Origin: Gelidibacter gilvus
Lineage (GTDB): Bacteria > Bacteroidota > Bacteroidia > Flavobacteriales > Flavobacteriaceae
Reading direction: 5' to 3'
Assembly: GCF_004115975.1 (NCBI RefSeq)
Contig: NZ_SDDZ01000006.1
Span: 186,001-250,000 of the forward strand
Length of the DNA stretch: 64,000 bases
Position numbers and translations under genes: made by a program. A model generated the notes under the pieces. It was not told where the DNA came from. It searched no databases and saw only the letters and a program-made list of their open reading frames with translations. Shown here one piece after another: positions 16,526 to 25,757 of the stretch (position 1 is the first letter of the stretch; every line of letters begins with the position of its first letter).

Positions 16526-17647
16526 ATGAAAACAATACTTTACATCATACAAAAAGAGTTCAAGCAAATCTTTAGAAATAAAGGCATGCTTCCAATTATT
16601 TTTGTCCTACCACTACTCCAATTGGTTATTCTTTCCAATGCCGCTACTTTTGAGGTTAAGAATATCAAATTCGCTTATATTGATAATGATAAGTCGCCAA
16701 CATCAAGAGCATTGATAGAAAAATTTAATGCCTCAACCTATTTTGATGTATTGACCGATTTTCCATCCGAAGCTATAGCCAGTTCAGCTATGTTAAAGGG
16801 AGAAATTGATGTCGTTTTAGAAATTCCAAGACATTTTGAACGCAATCTTCAAAAAGAAAAACATGGAACTTTAGGAGTTACCATTAATGCCATTGACGGT
16901 GCAGCCGCGGGTGTTGAAAATGTCTATATCACACAAATCATACAGAGCTATAACAAGAATATCAGAACAGCTTTGGCACAAATTTCGGATGTTCAAATAC
17001 AACCGATAAACATTGAAACCATTCCCCTATTTTGGTACAATGAAACCTTAAACTACAAAACGTTTATGGTTCCGGGAATCTTGGTTTTGTTAGTTACAAT
17101 GATCACCCTTTTCCTTTCAGGGATGAACATTGTCCGCGAAAAGGAAATCGGCACCTTGGAGCAAATTAACGTGACGCCTATTAAGAAAAGTCAATTCATC
17201 ATCGGGAAACTCTTTCCTTTTTGGGTTATTGGAATGGGCCTGCTAACCGTTGGATTAATATTGGCAAGATTGATTTTTAACGTTCCGATGGTGGGCAGCT
17301 TGGCGCTCATGTATTTCTACACGTCCATTTATATTTTAGTGGTATTGGGAATTGGATTATTCATTTCAAATTTCACGGACACCCAACAACAAGCCATGTT
17401 TATTGCTTGGTTCTTTATGGTGATATTTATCTTGATGAGCGGATTGTTTACGCCCATAGAAAGTATGCCAAAATGGGCCCAAATCATTACCGAGTTCAAT
17501 CCCATAAAATACTATGTTGAAGTGATGCGAATGGTCATGCTGAAAGGATCGGGTTTTACGGACATTTTGCCTCAGCTCATTAAAACTTCGGTTTACGCTA
17601 TTGTCATGAACGGATTAGCGGTTTGGAGTTATAGAAAAACAACCTAA
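16526..17647 (+). CDS. ABC-2 type permease 2 (YbhR type)
   Basis: 373 residues. Same plan as permease 1: an N-terminal helix (about 20-38), an extracytoplasmic domain, and five helices from about 180. The motif NIVREKEIGTLEQINVTPIKKSQFIIGKLFPFW marks the ATPase contact. It is the last gene of the exporter proper; the LOG gene starts 10 nt later. Both permeases are complete. Confidence 0.93.
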   Translation: MKTILYIIQKEFKQIFRNKGMLPIIFVLPLLQLVILSNAATFEVKNIKFAYIDNDKSPTSRALIEKFNASTYFDVLTDFPSEAIASSAMLKGEIDVVLEIPRHFERNLQKEKHGTLGVTINAIDGAAAGVENVYITQIIQSYNKNIRTALAQISDVQIQPINIETIPLFWYNETLNYKTFMVPGILVLLVTMITLFLSGMNIVREKEIGTLEQINVTPIKKSQFIIGKLFPFWVIGMGLLTVGLILARLIFNVPMVGSLALMYFYTSIYILVVLGIGLFISNFTDTQQQAMFIAWFFMVIFILMSGLFTPIESMPKWAQIITEFNPIKYYVEVMRMVMLKGSGFTDILPQLIKTSVYAIVMNGLAVWSYRKTT

Positions 17648-17657
17648 AAATTGATGT

Positions 17658-18422
17658 ATGGAGATTGATAAAAAAATAATGCTATCTAAAGATGAATCTT
17701 TGTTTGTTAGAGGTCCCCTATCGCGTTTTAAGGAATTTACCTTCGCAGTTAAAGTGTTTATCAATTTCCTAAAGGCCTTTAGAAAAATGCATTTTATTGG
17801 CCCTTGCGTCACTGTTTTTGGATCTGCCCGATTTACAAACGATTCAGAGCATTATAAAAATGCCGAAAAGATTGGTGCCGCTTTGGCAAAAACAGGATTT
17901 ACAGTCATGACAGGTGGTGGTCCGGGAATTATGGAGGCCGCCAATAAAGGAGCTTTTGAAGCTGGAGGCAATTCTGTGGGCTACAATATAATTCTGCCTT
18001 TCGAGCAAAAACCCAACCCCTACCTCCATAAATGGATCGACATCCCCTACTTCTTTATAAGAAAAGTGATTCTCATAAAATATTCTTATGCCTTTGTAGT
18101 CATGCCAGGTGGTATTGGTACTTTAGATGAGTTGTTTGAAGCTTTGACACTGATTCAAAACAAAGTTATCAGCGATTTTCCGATAGTCATTTTCGATTCC
18201 GTTTACCATAATGAATTGTGGGAACACATTCAATTAATGGCTGAAAACGAAAGCATCAGTCCAGAAGATATGGAACTCTTATTTGTAACCGATTCTGTGG
18301 AAGATTTAATGGCCCATATTGAATCTCATACCATCAAAAAATTTGGATTAATAAGGAAACCCGTCAAACCAAAATGGTGGCTTGGAGAGCCAGCCGATAA
18401 GCCCATTTCAAATGAAACATAG
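17658..18422 (+). CDS. LOG-family nucleotide 5'-monophosphate phosphoribohydrolase
   Basis: 254 residues with both hallmarks of the TIGR00730/LOG family: TGGGPGIMEAANKGAFEAGG and PGGIGTLDELFEALTLIQ. The family cleaves ribose 5-phosphate from nucleoside monophosphates (cytokinin activation in plants, AMP or purine nucleotide turnover in bacteria). The extra N-terminal 50 residues and the IFRK-like core (FFIRKVILIKYSYAFVVMPGG) place it with the larger bacterial forms. It starts 10 nt after permease 2 and may ride on that transcript without a functional link. Confidence 0.88.
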   Translation: MEIDKKIMLSKDESLFVRGPLSRFKEFTFAVKVFINFLKAFRKMHFIGPCVTVFGSARFTNDSEHYKNAEKIGAALAKTGFTVMTGGGPGIMEAANKGAFEAGGNSVGYNIILPFEQKPNPYLHKWIDIPYFFIRKVILIKYSYAFVVMPGGIGTLDELFEALTLIQNKVISDFPIVIFDSVYHNELWEHIQLMAENESISPEDMELLFVTDSVEDLMAHIESHTIKKFGLIRKPVKPKWWLGEPADKPISNET

Positions 18423-18831
18423 AAAGATCATCACTACGGTAAGTGCTATTGTTTTAGCAGTATTTGCATTACTCACTCTGTTTTTGAGTAGTTCTGTAAT
18501 TTTTGATTGGTTCGGAATCAGAGCCAAAGAAGGACACTATGTTTCGTTTATAGTGTGGGCCAACTTTATGAGCAGCATTTTATATTTAGTTGCTGTTTAT
18601 GGTTTCTTAAAAATAAAAAAGTGGACCTTTAGGGTTTTGATCGCTGCTTTAATTATCCTAATTATTGCTTTTATTGCATTGCAATTTTATATTTATAATG
18701 GCGGAATTCACGAAACAAAAACGATAAAAGCCATGATTTTCAGAATATTGATGACTTTAGGTTTTTCACTCATCGCTTATTTCTATACGAAAAACAACAA
18801 ATTAAGTACTGAAACAAAAGCAGGCCTTTAA
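18412..18831 (+). CDS. Hypothetical four-helix membrane protein
   Basis: 139 residues from the ATG at 18412 (MKHRKIITTVSAIVLAVFALL), which overlaps the LOG stop by 11 nt; the overlap supports this start. Four predicted membrane helices at about 6-26, 46-68, 73-95 and 108-127. No motif is recognised. It is translationally coupled to LOG and followed 34 nt later by the cytochrome b gene. It may belong with either; function unknown. Confidence 0.75.
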   Translation: MKHRKIITTVSAIVLAVFALLTLFLSSSVIFDWFGIRAKEGHYVSFIVWANFMSSILYLVAVYGFLKIKKWTFRVLIAALIILIIAFIALQFYIYNGGIHETKTIKAMIFRILMTLGFSLIAYFYTKNNKLSTETKAGL

Positions 18832-18865
18832 CACAAAGCTATGCTTCAACATAAAAACAGATATC

Positions 18866-19444
18866 ATGAAAAAAATACAATATTCTAAAACATACCGCAT
18901 CGTTCATTGGGCGATAGCCATTTCATTTCTGCTCTTATTAATTACAATTTTATTGCGATTAACTTGGATGAATAAATACAATATGGCGGCTATTATACAA
19001 GATTATCTAAAAGATACTGGTCAGATTTTATCAGAAGATCAAGGCATTGCCTTAGCTAAAAAAATAAGACAACCCATGTGGGATTGGCATATTTACCTCG
19101 GCTATATATTGGTTGGTTTATTTAGTATTCGCTTTATACTTCCTGGGTTCGGACAAATGAAGATCCAAAATCCTTTAGGTAAAAACCTCACCATAAAAGC
19201 GAAATTTCAGAAATGGACCTATATTATTTTTTATGTCTGTGTGCTTGTTTCATTAGTTACCGGACTTATCATAGAATTAGGACCAAAAGAATTGAAAAAG
19301 CCAATGGAAGACATCCATGTTCTTGGTATTTATTATTTGGTCGCATTTATAGTAATCCATTTGATAGGCGTATTGATAGCTGAGTTCACGGAGCATCGAG
19401 GAATTATTTCAAGAATAGTTAGTGGTCCAAAAAAGAACAAGTAA
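18866..19444 (+). CDS. Cytochrome b561-type membrane protein (hydrogenase cytochrome b-like)
   Basis: 192 residues with four membrane helices. Histidines lie in the positions used to bind two b-type hemes: YRIVHWAIAISF (helix 1), WHIYLGYILVG (helix 2), and EDIHVLGIYYLVAFIVIHLIGV (two in helix 4). This is the prokaryotic cytochrome b561 / Ni-Fe hydrogenase cytochrome b fold, which passes electrons between quinones and a periplasmic or membrane partner. No partner enzyme is encoded next to it. It is the last gene before a 470-bp gap. Confidence 0.82.
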   Translation: MKKIQYSKTYRIVHWAIAISFLLLLITILLRLTWMNKYNMAAIIQDYLKDTGQILSEDQGIALAKKIRQPMWDWHIYLGYILVGLFSIRFILPGFGQMKIQNPLGKNLTIKAKFQKWTYIIFYVCVLVSLVTGLIIELGPKELKKPMEDIHVLGIYYLVAFIVIHLIGVLIAEFTEHRGIISRIVSGPKKNK

Positions 19445-19581
19445 CATCTAGAAAAAATACTTTTACCTAATTACTTAGCAATTACATAACGCTTAATTGA
19501 GTCAATAACCTCAAGTATTTTCTCTCTCACTTCTTCTAATATAATAAATTTTAGCGCTTTGAATGACACTATGTTGTTATG

Positions 19582-19626
19582 TGTAACTCAGGTTACATTA
19601 CAACAATTAGAAGCAGACTATCTTTA
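19582..19626 (+). promoter_or_regulatory. Crp/Fnr-like palindrome plus -7 element of candidate sRNA
   Basis: TGTAACTCAGGTTACA (19582-19597) is a perfect TGTAAC-N4-GTTACA palindrome, the best of the four in the window. After 21 bp comes TATCTTTA (19619-19626), TAnnTTTG with one change. Transcription would start near 19632 and run into DNA with no ORF. Confidence 0.65.
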
Positions 19627-19631
19627 ATAAA

Positions 19632-19848
19632 ATTAAAATTAAGGCTATAAGGGTCATTCTAGTGAGGCATCATAGATCATGTAGTTGCACATTTATTCAG
19701 AGAATTATCTAATGAAAATGAGGTTTTGATGGTTTGACCTAACAGGTTACTAGTGTAAATGGAGGCACGAGAAAAGTAAATTGATGTGGTTATCAGTTTT
19801 TATTGGTTGAAAGTGGAAAAGCACCCTTGAAAAAGGGTGTTTTTTTTT
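19632..19848 (+). ncRNA. Candidate redox-controlled small RNA
   Basis: A stretch of about 215 nt with its own promoter (Crp/Fnr-like site and -7 element ending at 19626) and its own intrinsic terminator (19822-19848). Every ATG in it on the plus strand is followed within about 10 codons by a stop, so it does not code for a protein. The genes on either side are 190 and 70 nt away. By layout it parallels FNR-activated sRNAs such as E. coli FnrS, though no sequence similarity is claimed. It could instead be an untranslated leader of the RND operon if the terminator is leaky. The 5' end is estimated. Confidence 0.5.
19822..19848 (+). terminator. Intrinsic terminator of candidate sRNA
   Basis: CACCCTT and AAGGGTG arms around a short A-rich loop are followed by a run of nine T (19840-19848). 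This is the strongest intrinsic terminator in the first third of the window. It lies 380 nt past the cytochrome b stop, too far to be its natural terminator. Confidence 0.8.
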
Positions 19849-19851
19849 GTG

Positions 19852-19896
19852 GGTAACATAGGTTACTGACCATGAGCTTTATCACACGTATGTTTG
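19852..19896 (+). promoter_or_regulatory. Crp/Fnr-like palindrome plus -7 element of the RND operon
   Basis: GGTAACATAGGTTACT (19852-19867), an inverted repeat GTAAC-N4-GTTAC, is followed after 21 bp by TATGTTTG (19889-19896), a perfect TAnnTTTG. The centre of the palindrome is about 42 bp before the expected start site, the class II activator position. It immediately follows the sRNA terminator. Confidence 0.7.
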
Positions 19897-19916
19897 TGGC
19901 ATAAATGATTGTAAAC

Positions 19917-21227
19917 ATGAAAAACAACGTATTCGTATTGATTTTTGCTTTCTTAGGTTTCACTTTAATGCTTCAGGCACAGGAAATTGTGCCGATTACA
20001 AAATCTGAAGTTTTGAACAAGGTGAGTGAAGATAATACTTCAATAAAAATATCTGAGCAGGAATTTATTGAAGCCAGAGCAGACTACCGACAAACCAACG
20101 CCGTCTATCTGCCAAACATCACGGCCAGTCATACCGGAATTGCAACCACTAACCCTTTAATGGCATTTGGCTCTAAATTGAACCAGGGTATATTAACCCA
20201 GAATGATTTTGATCCAGCCTTGCTAAATGATCCGTCGCAAGTTCAGAGTTTTGCAACCAAGTTTGAAATCCAACAACCTCTAATCAATTTGGATGGGATG
20301 TACCAACGCAAAGCAGCAAAATCCAAAATGGATGCCATGGCTTTAAAAACCGAAAGAACTTCTGACTATTTGGCTTTTGAAGTCGACAAGGCTTATATGC
20401 AGTTGCAATTGGCATACAAAGGTGTGGACGTTTTACAGCAAGCGTTAAATGCTGCCAATGCCAATAAAAAATTAGCCGACAATAGCTTTAAACAAGGTTA
20501 CCTACAACGCGCCGATGTCCTTAATGTTGAAGTGCGCGTCACTGAAGTCCTCAACCAACTACAAACTGCAAAAAGTAATGTGCAGAATGCTTCCAATTAT
20601 CTGTCTTTTTTAATGAATGACGAGGCTTACGTGGTTTACATTCCAACCGATAGTTTAACAATTTCTGTTTCAACTATGGAAAACAAAACCATTTCAGAAA
20701 ACCGTTCTGACATTAAGGCCATGCTCTTGGCTACAGATGCCTACGAAGCTATGAACAAAGCCGATAAAATGTCCTTCCTTCCACGATTAAACGCCTTTGG
20801 TAGTTATGAGTTGTACGATGATAAAATATTTCAAGCGGATGCCAGTGGCTATTTGTTTGGCGCACAATTATCTTGGGATCTTTTTCAAGGTTCCAAAAGA
20901 ATTGGGAAGGCACAAAAGAGTAAGGCAGAATTTGAAAAGTCGAAATTGGAATACTCGCAATATGTATCTCAAAGCAATTTAGAATTAAATAAAGCCAGAC
21001 GTGCGTATTTAGATGCCGAAAATAAACTAAGGCTCACCAGTCTCTCAATGGAACAATCTGAAGAATCTTTAAGGATCAGAACCAACAGATTTGAAGAAGG
21101 TTTAGAAAAAACATCCGATTTATTAATCGCCGAAACCCAATTCGCCCAAAAGCAATTGGAATATTATCAAACCATTTTTGAATACAATTATGCGCAAGCG
21201 TATTTAGAATATTTAACCAAGGATTAA
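19917..21227 (+). CDS. TolC-family outer membrane efflux protein (RND system)
   Basis: 436 residues from the ATG at 19917 (MKNNVFVLIFAFLGFTLMLQAQ, a clear signal peptide). An ATG four codons earlier (19905) is also possible and would give a nearly leaderless mRNA. TolC repeats: KSEVLNKVSEDNTSIKISEQEF at the start, long coiled-coil stretches, second-half strand YLFGAQLSWDLFQGSKRIGKAQ, and C-terminal RTNRFEEGLEKTSDLLIAETQFAQ. It forms the outer-membrane exit of the RND pump encoded downstream. Confidence 0.9.
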   Translation: MKNNVFVLIFAFLGFTLMLQAQEIVPITKSEVLNKVSEDNTSIKISEQEFIEARADYRQTNAVYLPNITASHTGIATTNPLMAFGSKLNQGILTQNDFDPALLNDPSQVQSFATKFEIQQPLINLDGMYQRKAAKSKMDAMALKTERTSDYLAFEVDKAYMQLQLAYKGVDVLQQALNAANANKKLADNSFKQGYLQRADVLNVEVRVTEVLNQLQTAKSNVQNASNYLSFLMNDEAYVVYIPTDSLTISVSTMENKTISENRSDIKAMLLATDAYEAMNKADKMSFLPRLNAFGSYELYDDKIFQADASGYLFGAQLSWDLFQGSKRIGKAQKSKAEFEKSKLEYSQYVSQSNLELNKARRAYLDAENKLRLTSLSMEQSEESLRIRTNRFEEGLEKTSDLLIAETQFAQKQLEYYQTIFEYNYAQAYLEYLTKD

Positions 21228-21276
21228 TAATAGTCTGCAGTAGGCAGTCGCAGTTTTCAGTCAGTAACCAACTTAT

Positions 21277-21303
21277 CCTGCAAGGTTTTAAAAATCGTGT
21301 AGG
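21277..21303. repeat. CCTGCAAGG palindromic repeat, decayed right arm
   Basis: Left arm CCTGCAAGGTTTT is intact; the right arm reads AAAATCGTGTAGG with mismatches. It lies in the tolC-adaptor spacer, just after a stretch of CAGT/CAGTC words (21229-21262) that also looks repeat-derived. Confidence 0.7.
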
Positions 21304-21329
21304 TATCGAATAAAAATAAATTAAAAAAA

Positions 21330-22421
21330 ATGAAAAAATACATATACCTCCTAGGCGTCATTACAGCCTCCCTATTTTTCACGAATTGCGGTAGCAAAGA
21401 CCAGAAAGCAGTTGCTGATACCACTCCAGCAATTCCAGTAGTTGTCAATCAAGTTACAGCTAATGGCAGTAATCCGTTTTTATCTGTAAGTGGAAAAATT
21501 CAAGCCACAAACAGTGCCGATTTGAGCACCAGAATGATGGGTTATGTCAATAAAGTCCACGTGAATGTTGGCGATAAAGTCACTAAAGGCCAATTATTGG
21601 TCTCTATAAATAATGCCGATATCCAAGCGAAACAAGCACAAGTTAACGCAGGTATTACAGAAGCTACGGTCGCGTTTAACAATGCCAAAAAAGATTATAA
21701 TCGTTTTCAAAGTTTGTTTGCGAGCGCCAGTGCCTCACAAAAAGAAATGGATGATATGACGGCCAATTATGAAATGGCAAAAGCACGTTTGGAATCTGCC
21801 AATCAAATGAAAAATGAAATCAATGCCCAATTTGCTTACACCAATATTACCGCACCATTTAGCGGAACTGTGACAAGCAAGAATATTGAAACAGGCGATA
21901 TGGCCAATCCGGGAGTTCCATTAATCAGTATTGAAACCCCAGGAGATTTTGAAGTTATGGCCAGTGTTCCTGAAACAGAAATTTCGCAAATAAAAAAGAA
22001 TACCCAAGTGGATGTGTTGGTGAAATCTATTAATCAAACGCTGAAAGGTAAAGTGATTGAAGTGAGTTCATCTGCCAAAAATACAGGTGGTCAATATTTA
22101 GTAAAGATTGCTTTAGATAAAACGGAAGCCCATATTCTTTCTGGAATGTTTGTAAGCGTTCAATTCCCAATTGAAAAACAAGCATCTACGGAACTGGTTC
22201 TAATTCCAACCGAAGCTATCATCACAAACGGTCAATTATCAGGGGTTTATTCGGTAAGCCAAAGTAACACCGCCATCTTACGATGGTTACGTTTAGGTAG
22301 AAATTTTGGTGATCACGTAGAAGTATTATCCGGATTATCAGCAGACGAATCCTATATCGTTTCATCTGAAGGGAAATTGTTTAATGGGGCTAAGATAATC
22401 CCATCCTCAGTCCTTCCCTAA
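21330..22421 (+). CDS. RND efflux periplasmic adaptor (membrane fusion lipoprotein)
   Basis: 363 residues with lipobox FFTNCGS (about residue 20). Domains in order: lipoyl half (LSTRMMGYVNKVHVNVGDKVTKGQLL), alpha hairpin (about 95-165), second lipoyl half (FAYTNITAPFSGTVTSKNIETGDMANPG), beta-barrel and membrane-proximal domain (LVLIPTEAIITNGQLSGVYSV). It links the RND permease to TolC. The stop codon overlaps a small palindrome (22413-22427). Confidence 0.92.
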   Translation: MKKYIYLLGVITASLFFTNCGSKDQKAVADTTPAIPVVVNQVTANGSNPFLSVSGKIQATNSADLSTRMMGYVNKVHVNVGDKVTKGQLLVSINNADIQAKQAQVNAGITEATVAFNNAKKDYNRFQSLFASASASQKEMDDMTANYEMAKARLESANQMKNEINAQFAYTNITAPFSGTVTSKNIETGDMANPGVPLISIETPGDFEVMASVPETEISQIKKNTQVDVLVKSINQTLKGKVIEVSSSAKNTGGQYLVKIALDKTEAHILSGMFVSVQFPIEKQASTELVLIPTEAIITNGQLSGVYSVSQSNTAILRWLRLGRNFGDHVEVLSGLSADESYIVSSEGKLFNGAKIIPSSVLP

Positions 22422-22427
22422 GGGAAG
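22413..22427. repeat. Small palindrome at the adaptor stop codon
   Basis: CTTCCCTAAGGGAAG has 7-bp arms and spans the TAA at 22419-22421. It is the first of two unrelated palindromes in the adaptor-permease spacer. Confidence 0.5.
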
Positions 22428-22526
22428 AAAGCCACTACAGGCACAAACTAAATAATAAATCCACTAAGGTTTAAAAGCCTTATAGCTATCAAAAAAAATA
22501 TTAACTAAAAATAACCCGTAACAGTT

Positions 22527-22545
22527 CCCTTTCCTTTGGAAAGGG
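22527..22545. repeat. CCCTTTCC palindrome before the RND permease
   Basis: CCCTTTCCTTTGGAAAGGG has 8-bp arms around TTT and ends 14 nt before the permease ATG at 22560. It would form a hairpin in the region where ribosomes load, as at the ABC permease genes. Confidence 0.65.
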
Positions 22546-22559
22546 CTAGGGATAGGATT

Positions 22560-25500
22560 ATGAAAGAAGGTATCGCAGGTAAAATTGCAAAAGTGTTTAT
22601 ACAATCGAAGCTCACAGTGCTTTTGATGATCGTATTTACCGTGGTTGGTGTGTACAGTTCGTTTCTAATTCCGCGTGAGGAAGAACCACAAATTGATGTG
22701 CCAATGGCCGATATTTTTGTGGGCTACCCAGGTGCAAGTCCAACGGAAGTAGAATCGCGTGTCATCAAGCCTTTAGAGCAACTGATTTCGAATATTAAAG
22801 GCGTGGAATATGTGTATTCTTCGTCAATGAAAGAACAAGGCATGGTTACCGTGCAGTTTTATGTGGGTGAAGATATTGAACGTTCGTTTGTAAAATTATA
22901 CAACGAAATCAATAAGCACATGGATCAAATGCCGGTTGGTGTCACATTTCCATTGGTAAAAACCCGGGCTATTGATGATGTCCCAATGTTAGGTTTAACC
23001 TTGTGGAGTGAAAATTACGACGATTACCAGTTAAGCCAAATCGCACAAGAACTGGAAGGCGAAATTAAAAAGGTCAACGATGTTGCTATCACCCATAAAA
23101 TTGGTGGTAGAGCTCGTCAATTGCGCGTCGTGTTGGATAAAGATAAACTAGCAGCAAGCGGATTGGATTTCCTTTCGGTTTCTGAAATGATCAAAGCCAA
23201 TAACAGTCAACTAAGCTCTGGAAGTTTCGATAAAAACGACACAGAGTTTCTTGTAAACACAGGAAAATTTTTAGAATCGGCTACCGATGTTGAAAACCTT
23301 GTCGTTGGCGTACAACAAAATCAGCCAATTTATTTAAAGCAAATTGCCGACATCGTCGATGGCCCAGAAGTCCCACAAAACTATGTGAGTTTAGGATTTG
23401 GTCAAGGCAGTAACAAAGCTTCCGATTTTAAATCGGAGTATCCAGCAGTCACCATTGCCGTCGCAAAGCGAAAAGGTGCTGACGCCATGAAGATTGCCGA
23501 AGTTATCATCGATAAAGTAGCGCATTTACGCAGTACTTTAATTCCTGATGATGTGCATGTTGAAATCACCAGAAACTACGGGGAAACAGCGTCACAAAAG
23601 GTTTCAGAGCTTTTATGGCATCTGATAGGCTCTATTTTTGCCGTCACACTTGTCGTAATGCTTGCCATGGGCTGGCGCGGTGGATTGGTCGTGTTTTTAT
23701 CTGTACCAATCACCTTCGCACTGACCTTGTTGAGCTATTATATGATGGATTATACCCTCAACCGAATTACACTATTTGCTTTGGTGTTTGTAACGGGAAT
23801 TGTCGTGGATGACTCCATTATTATTGCAGAAAACATGCATAGGCATTTCAAAATGAAGCGCCTACCATTTAAACAGGCCGCTTTATATGCCATTAACGAA
23901 GTTGGAAACCCTACGATCTTAGCAACCTTAACCGTCATTGCCTCTGTTTTACCAATGGCCTTTGTATCCGGATTAATGGGACCTTATATGGCACCTATGC
24001 CAATTGGCGCCTCTATTGCCATGATCTTATCGCTTTTTGTGGCATTGACCATTACGCCTTATTTGGGTTATATTTTCTTGAGAGAAAAAGATGTAAAAGG
24101 GAAAGCTAAAAAAGTAGAAAAACCGTTGGAAGAGACCTTCATTTACAGACTTTACAACAAACTGGAAGGACCTTTATTGGAAAGCACAGGAAAACGTTGG
24201 TTGTTTTTAGGGTTGACTTTTGCAGTTCTAATGGGAACAATGGTCCTGTTTTTTACGAATTCAGTAGCTGTAAAAATGCTGCCTTTTGATAATAAAAATG
24301 AATTTCAAGTAGTCATTGACATGCCCGAAGGTACCACCTTGGAACGTACTGGAATGGTAGCGCAAGAGATCTCTCAATATTTAACAACACGACCAGAAGT
24401 TGTCAATTATCAAAATTATATCGGCACCTCCGCTCCTATTACTTTTAATGGATTGGTACGTCACTACGATTTACGTGGTGGCAGCAATATGGCAGATATT
24501 CAAGTGAATTTAATTGATAAAAACGAACGTAAAGCCCAAAGTCACGATATTGCTAAATTGTTGCGACCTGATATTCAGAAAATCGCCGCAAAATTTAATG
24601 CCAATGTGAAATTAGTGGAAGTTCCACCAGGACCTCCTGTAATGTCTACGATTGTTGCTGAAGTTTATGGCCCGGATTATGACGAGCAAATAAAGATCGC
24701 AGATCATATTCAAGACATCCTGAGAAACACCGATGATGTTGTCGATATCGATTGGATGGTTGAAGATGATCAAATTGAATATCAGTTTGTCATTAACAAG
24801 GAGAAAGCCATGCTCTACGGCGTAGCGCCACAGCAAATTACATATACCATGAATATGGCCTTGTCAAACAACGCCATTACCACCTTATATGATGAAGATG
24901 CCAGCAATCAAGTGGGCTTGATATTGGCTTTGGATGAAAAAGAAAAATCCACTATTTCGGATATTTCACAGTTGAAAGTCAAATCCATCCAAGGAAATAT
25001 GATCCCGATTGCCGATTTGGTGACTATAAATAAAACCATCTCAGCCAAGAGTATTTTCCGTAAAAACCAAAAACGTGTGGTCTATGTGTTAGCCGATATG
25101 GCTGGCGATCTGGAAAGTCCTGCCTACGCTATTTTAGGCATGGAGGATCGATTAAAAGAGATTCCGTTACCAACAGGCTATGAACTTAATGAATTGTATT
25201 TGGACCAGCCAGATTTTGAAGATAATTATACGGTGAAATGGGATGGCGAATGGCAAATTACCTTAGAAGTATTTAGAGATTTAGGAATTGCCTTTTTAGG
25301 TGCCATTATTTTGATCTACATCTTAATTGTAGGCTGGTTCCAAAACTTTAAAGCACCAATTGTCATGATGGTGGCCATTCCGTTATCCTTAATAGGAATT
25401 ATTCTGGGTCACTGGATCATGGGTGCGTTTTTCACGGCAACTTCTTTTATTGGAATGATTGCTTTGGCTGGAATTATGGTGCGGAACTCGGTATTATTAA

Positions 25501-25754
25501 TTGACTTTATCAATTTACGGACCGCCGATGGTGTCCCACTGAAACAAGCCGTTATTGAAGCTGGTGCCGTAAGAACGACACCAATCCTCTTAACTGCAGG
25601 AACCGTGGTGATAGGTGCCTTTGTGATCTTGTTCGACCCTATTTTTCAAGGCTTGGCCATTTCATTAATGGGTGGAACAATCGTGTCCACCGTGTTGACC
25701 TTATTGGTTGTGCCATTAGTGTATTATATGATCGAAAAGAAAAATTATAAATAA
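22560..25754 (+). CDS. RND-family efflux permease
   Basis: 1064 residues from the ATG at 22560 (MKEGIAGKIAKVFIQSKLTVLL); the eight codons before it lie in a palindromic repeat. Twelve membrane helices in two sets with large periplasmic loops. TM4 reads GIVVDDSIIIAENMHRHF, with the paired aspartates of drug-type (HAE) pumps rather than the DGAVV of metal pumps. Other blocks: PREEEPQIDVP, GYPGASPTEVESRVIKPLE, and MVRNSVLLIDFINLR in the second half. It drives export by proton motive force across the whole envelope with the adaptor and TolC upstream. Substrate unknown. Confidence 0.94.
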   Translation: MKEGIAGKIAKVFIQSKLTVLLMIVFTVVGVYSSFLIPREEEPQIDVPMADIFVGYPGASPTEVESRVIKPLEQLISNIKGVEYVYSSSMKEQGMVTVQFYVGEDIERSFVKLYNEINKHMDQMPVGVTFPLVKTRAIDDVPMLGLTLWSENYDDYQLSQIAQELEGEIKKVNDVAITHKIGGRARQLRVVLDKDKLAASGLDFLSVSEMIKANNSQLSSGSFDKNDTEFLVNTGKFLESATDVENLVVGVQQNQPIYLKQIADIVDGPEVPQNYVSLGFGQGSNKASDFKSEYPAVTIAVAKRKGADAMKIAEVIIDKVAHLRSTLIPDDVHVEITRNYGETASQKVSELLWHLIGSIFAVTLVVMLAMGWRGGLVVFLSVPITFALTLLSYYMMDYTLNRITLFALVFVTGIVVDDSIIIAENMHRHFKMKRLPFKQAALYAINEVGNPTILATLTVIASVLPMAFVSGLMGPYMAPMPIGASIAMILSLFVALTITPYLGYIFLREKDVKGKAKKVEKPLEETFIYRLYNKLEGPLLESTGKRWLFLGLTFAVLMGTMVLFFTNSVAVKMLPFDNKNEFQVVIDMPEGTTLERTGMVAQEISQYLTTRPEVVNYQNYIGTSAPITFNGLVRHYDLRGGSNMADIQVNLIDKNERKAQSHDIAKLLRPDIQKIAAKFNANVKLVEVPPGPPVMSTIVAEVYGPDYDEQIKIADHIQDILRNTDDVVDIDWMVEDDQIEYQFVINKEKAMLYGVAPQQITYTMNMALSNNAITTLYDEDASNQVGLILALDEKEKSTISDISQLKVKSIQGNMIPIADLVTINKTISAKSIFRKNQKRVVYVLADMAGDLESPAYAILGMEDRLKEIPLPTGYELNELYLDQPDFEDNYTVKWDGEWQITLEVFRDLGIAFLGAIILIYILIVGWFQNFKAPIVMMVAIPLSLIGIILGHWIMGAFFTATSFIGMIALAGIMVRNSVLLIDFINLRTADGVPLKQAVIEAGAVRTTPILLTAGTVVIGAFVILFDPIFQGLAISLMGGTIVSTVLTLLVVPLVYYMIEKKNYK

Positions 25755-25757
25755 TTG

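Noticed and set aside
22560-25754. Reading the RND pump as a heavy-metal (CzcA/CusA) exporter
   Set aside because: TM4 has VDDSIIIAEN instead of the VDGAVVMVEN type of metal pumps; metal-binding Met clusters are not seen.
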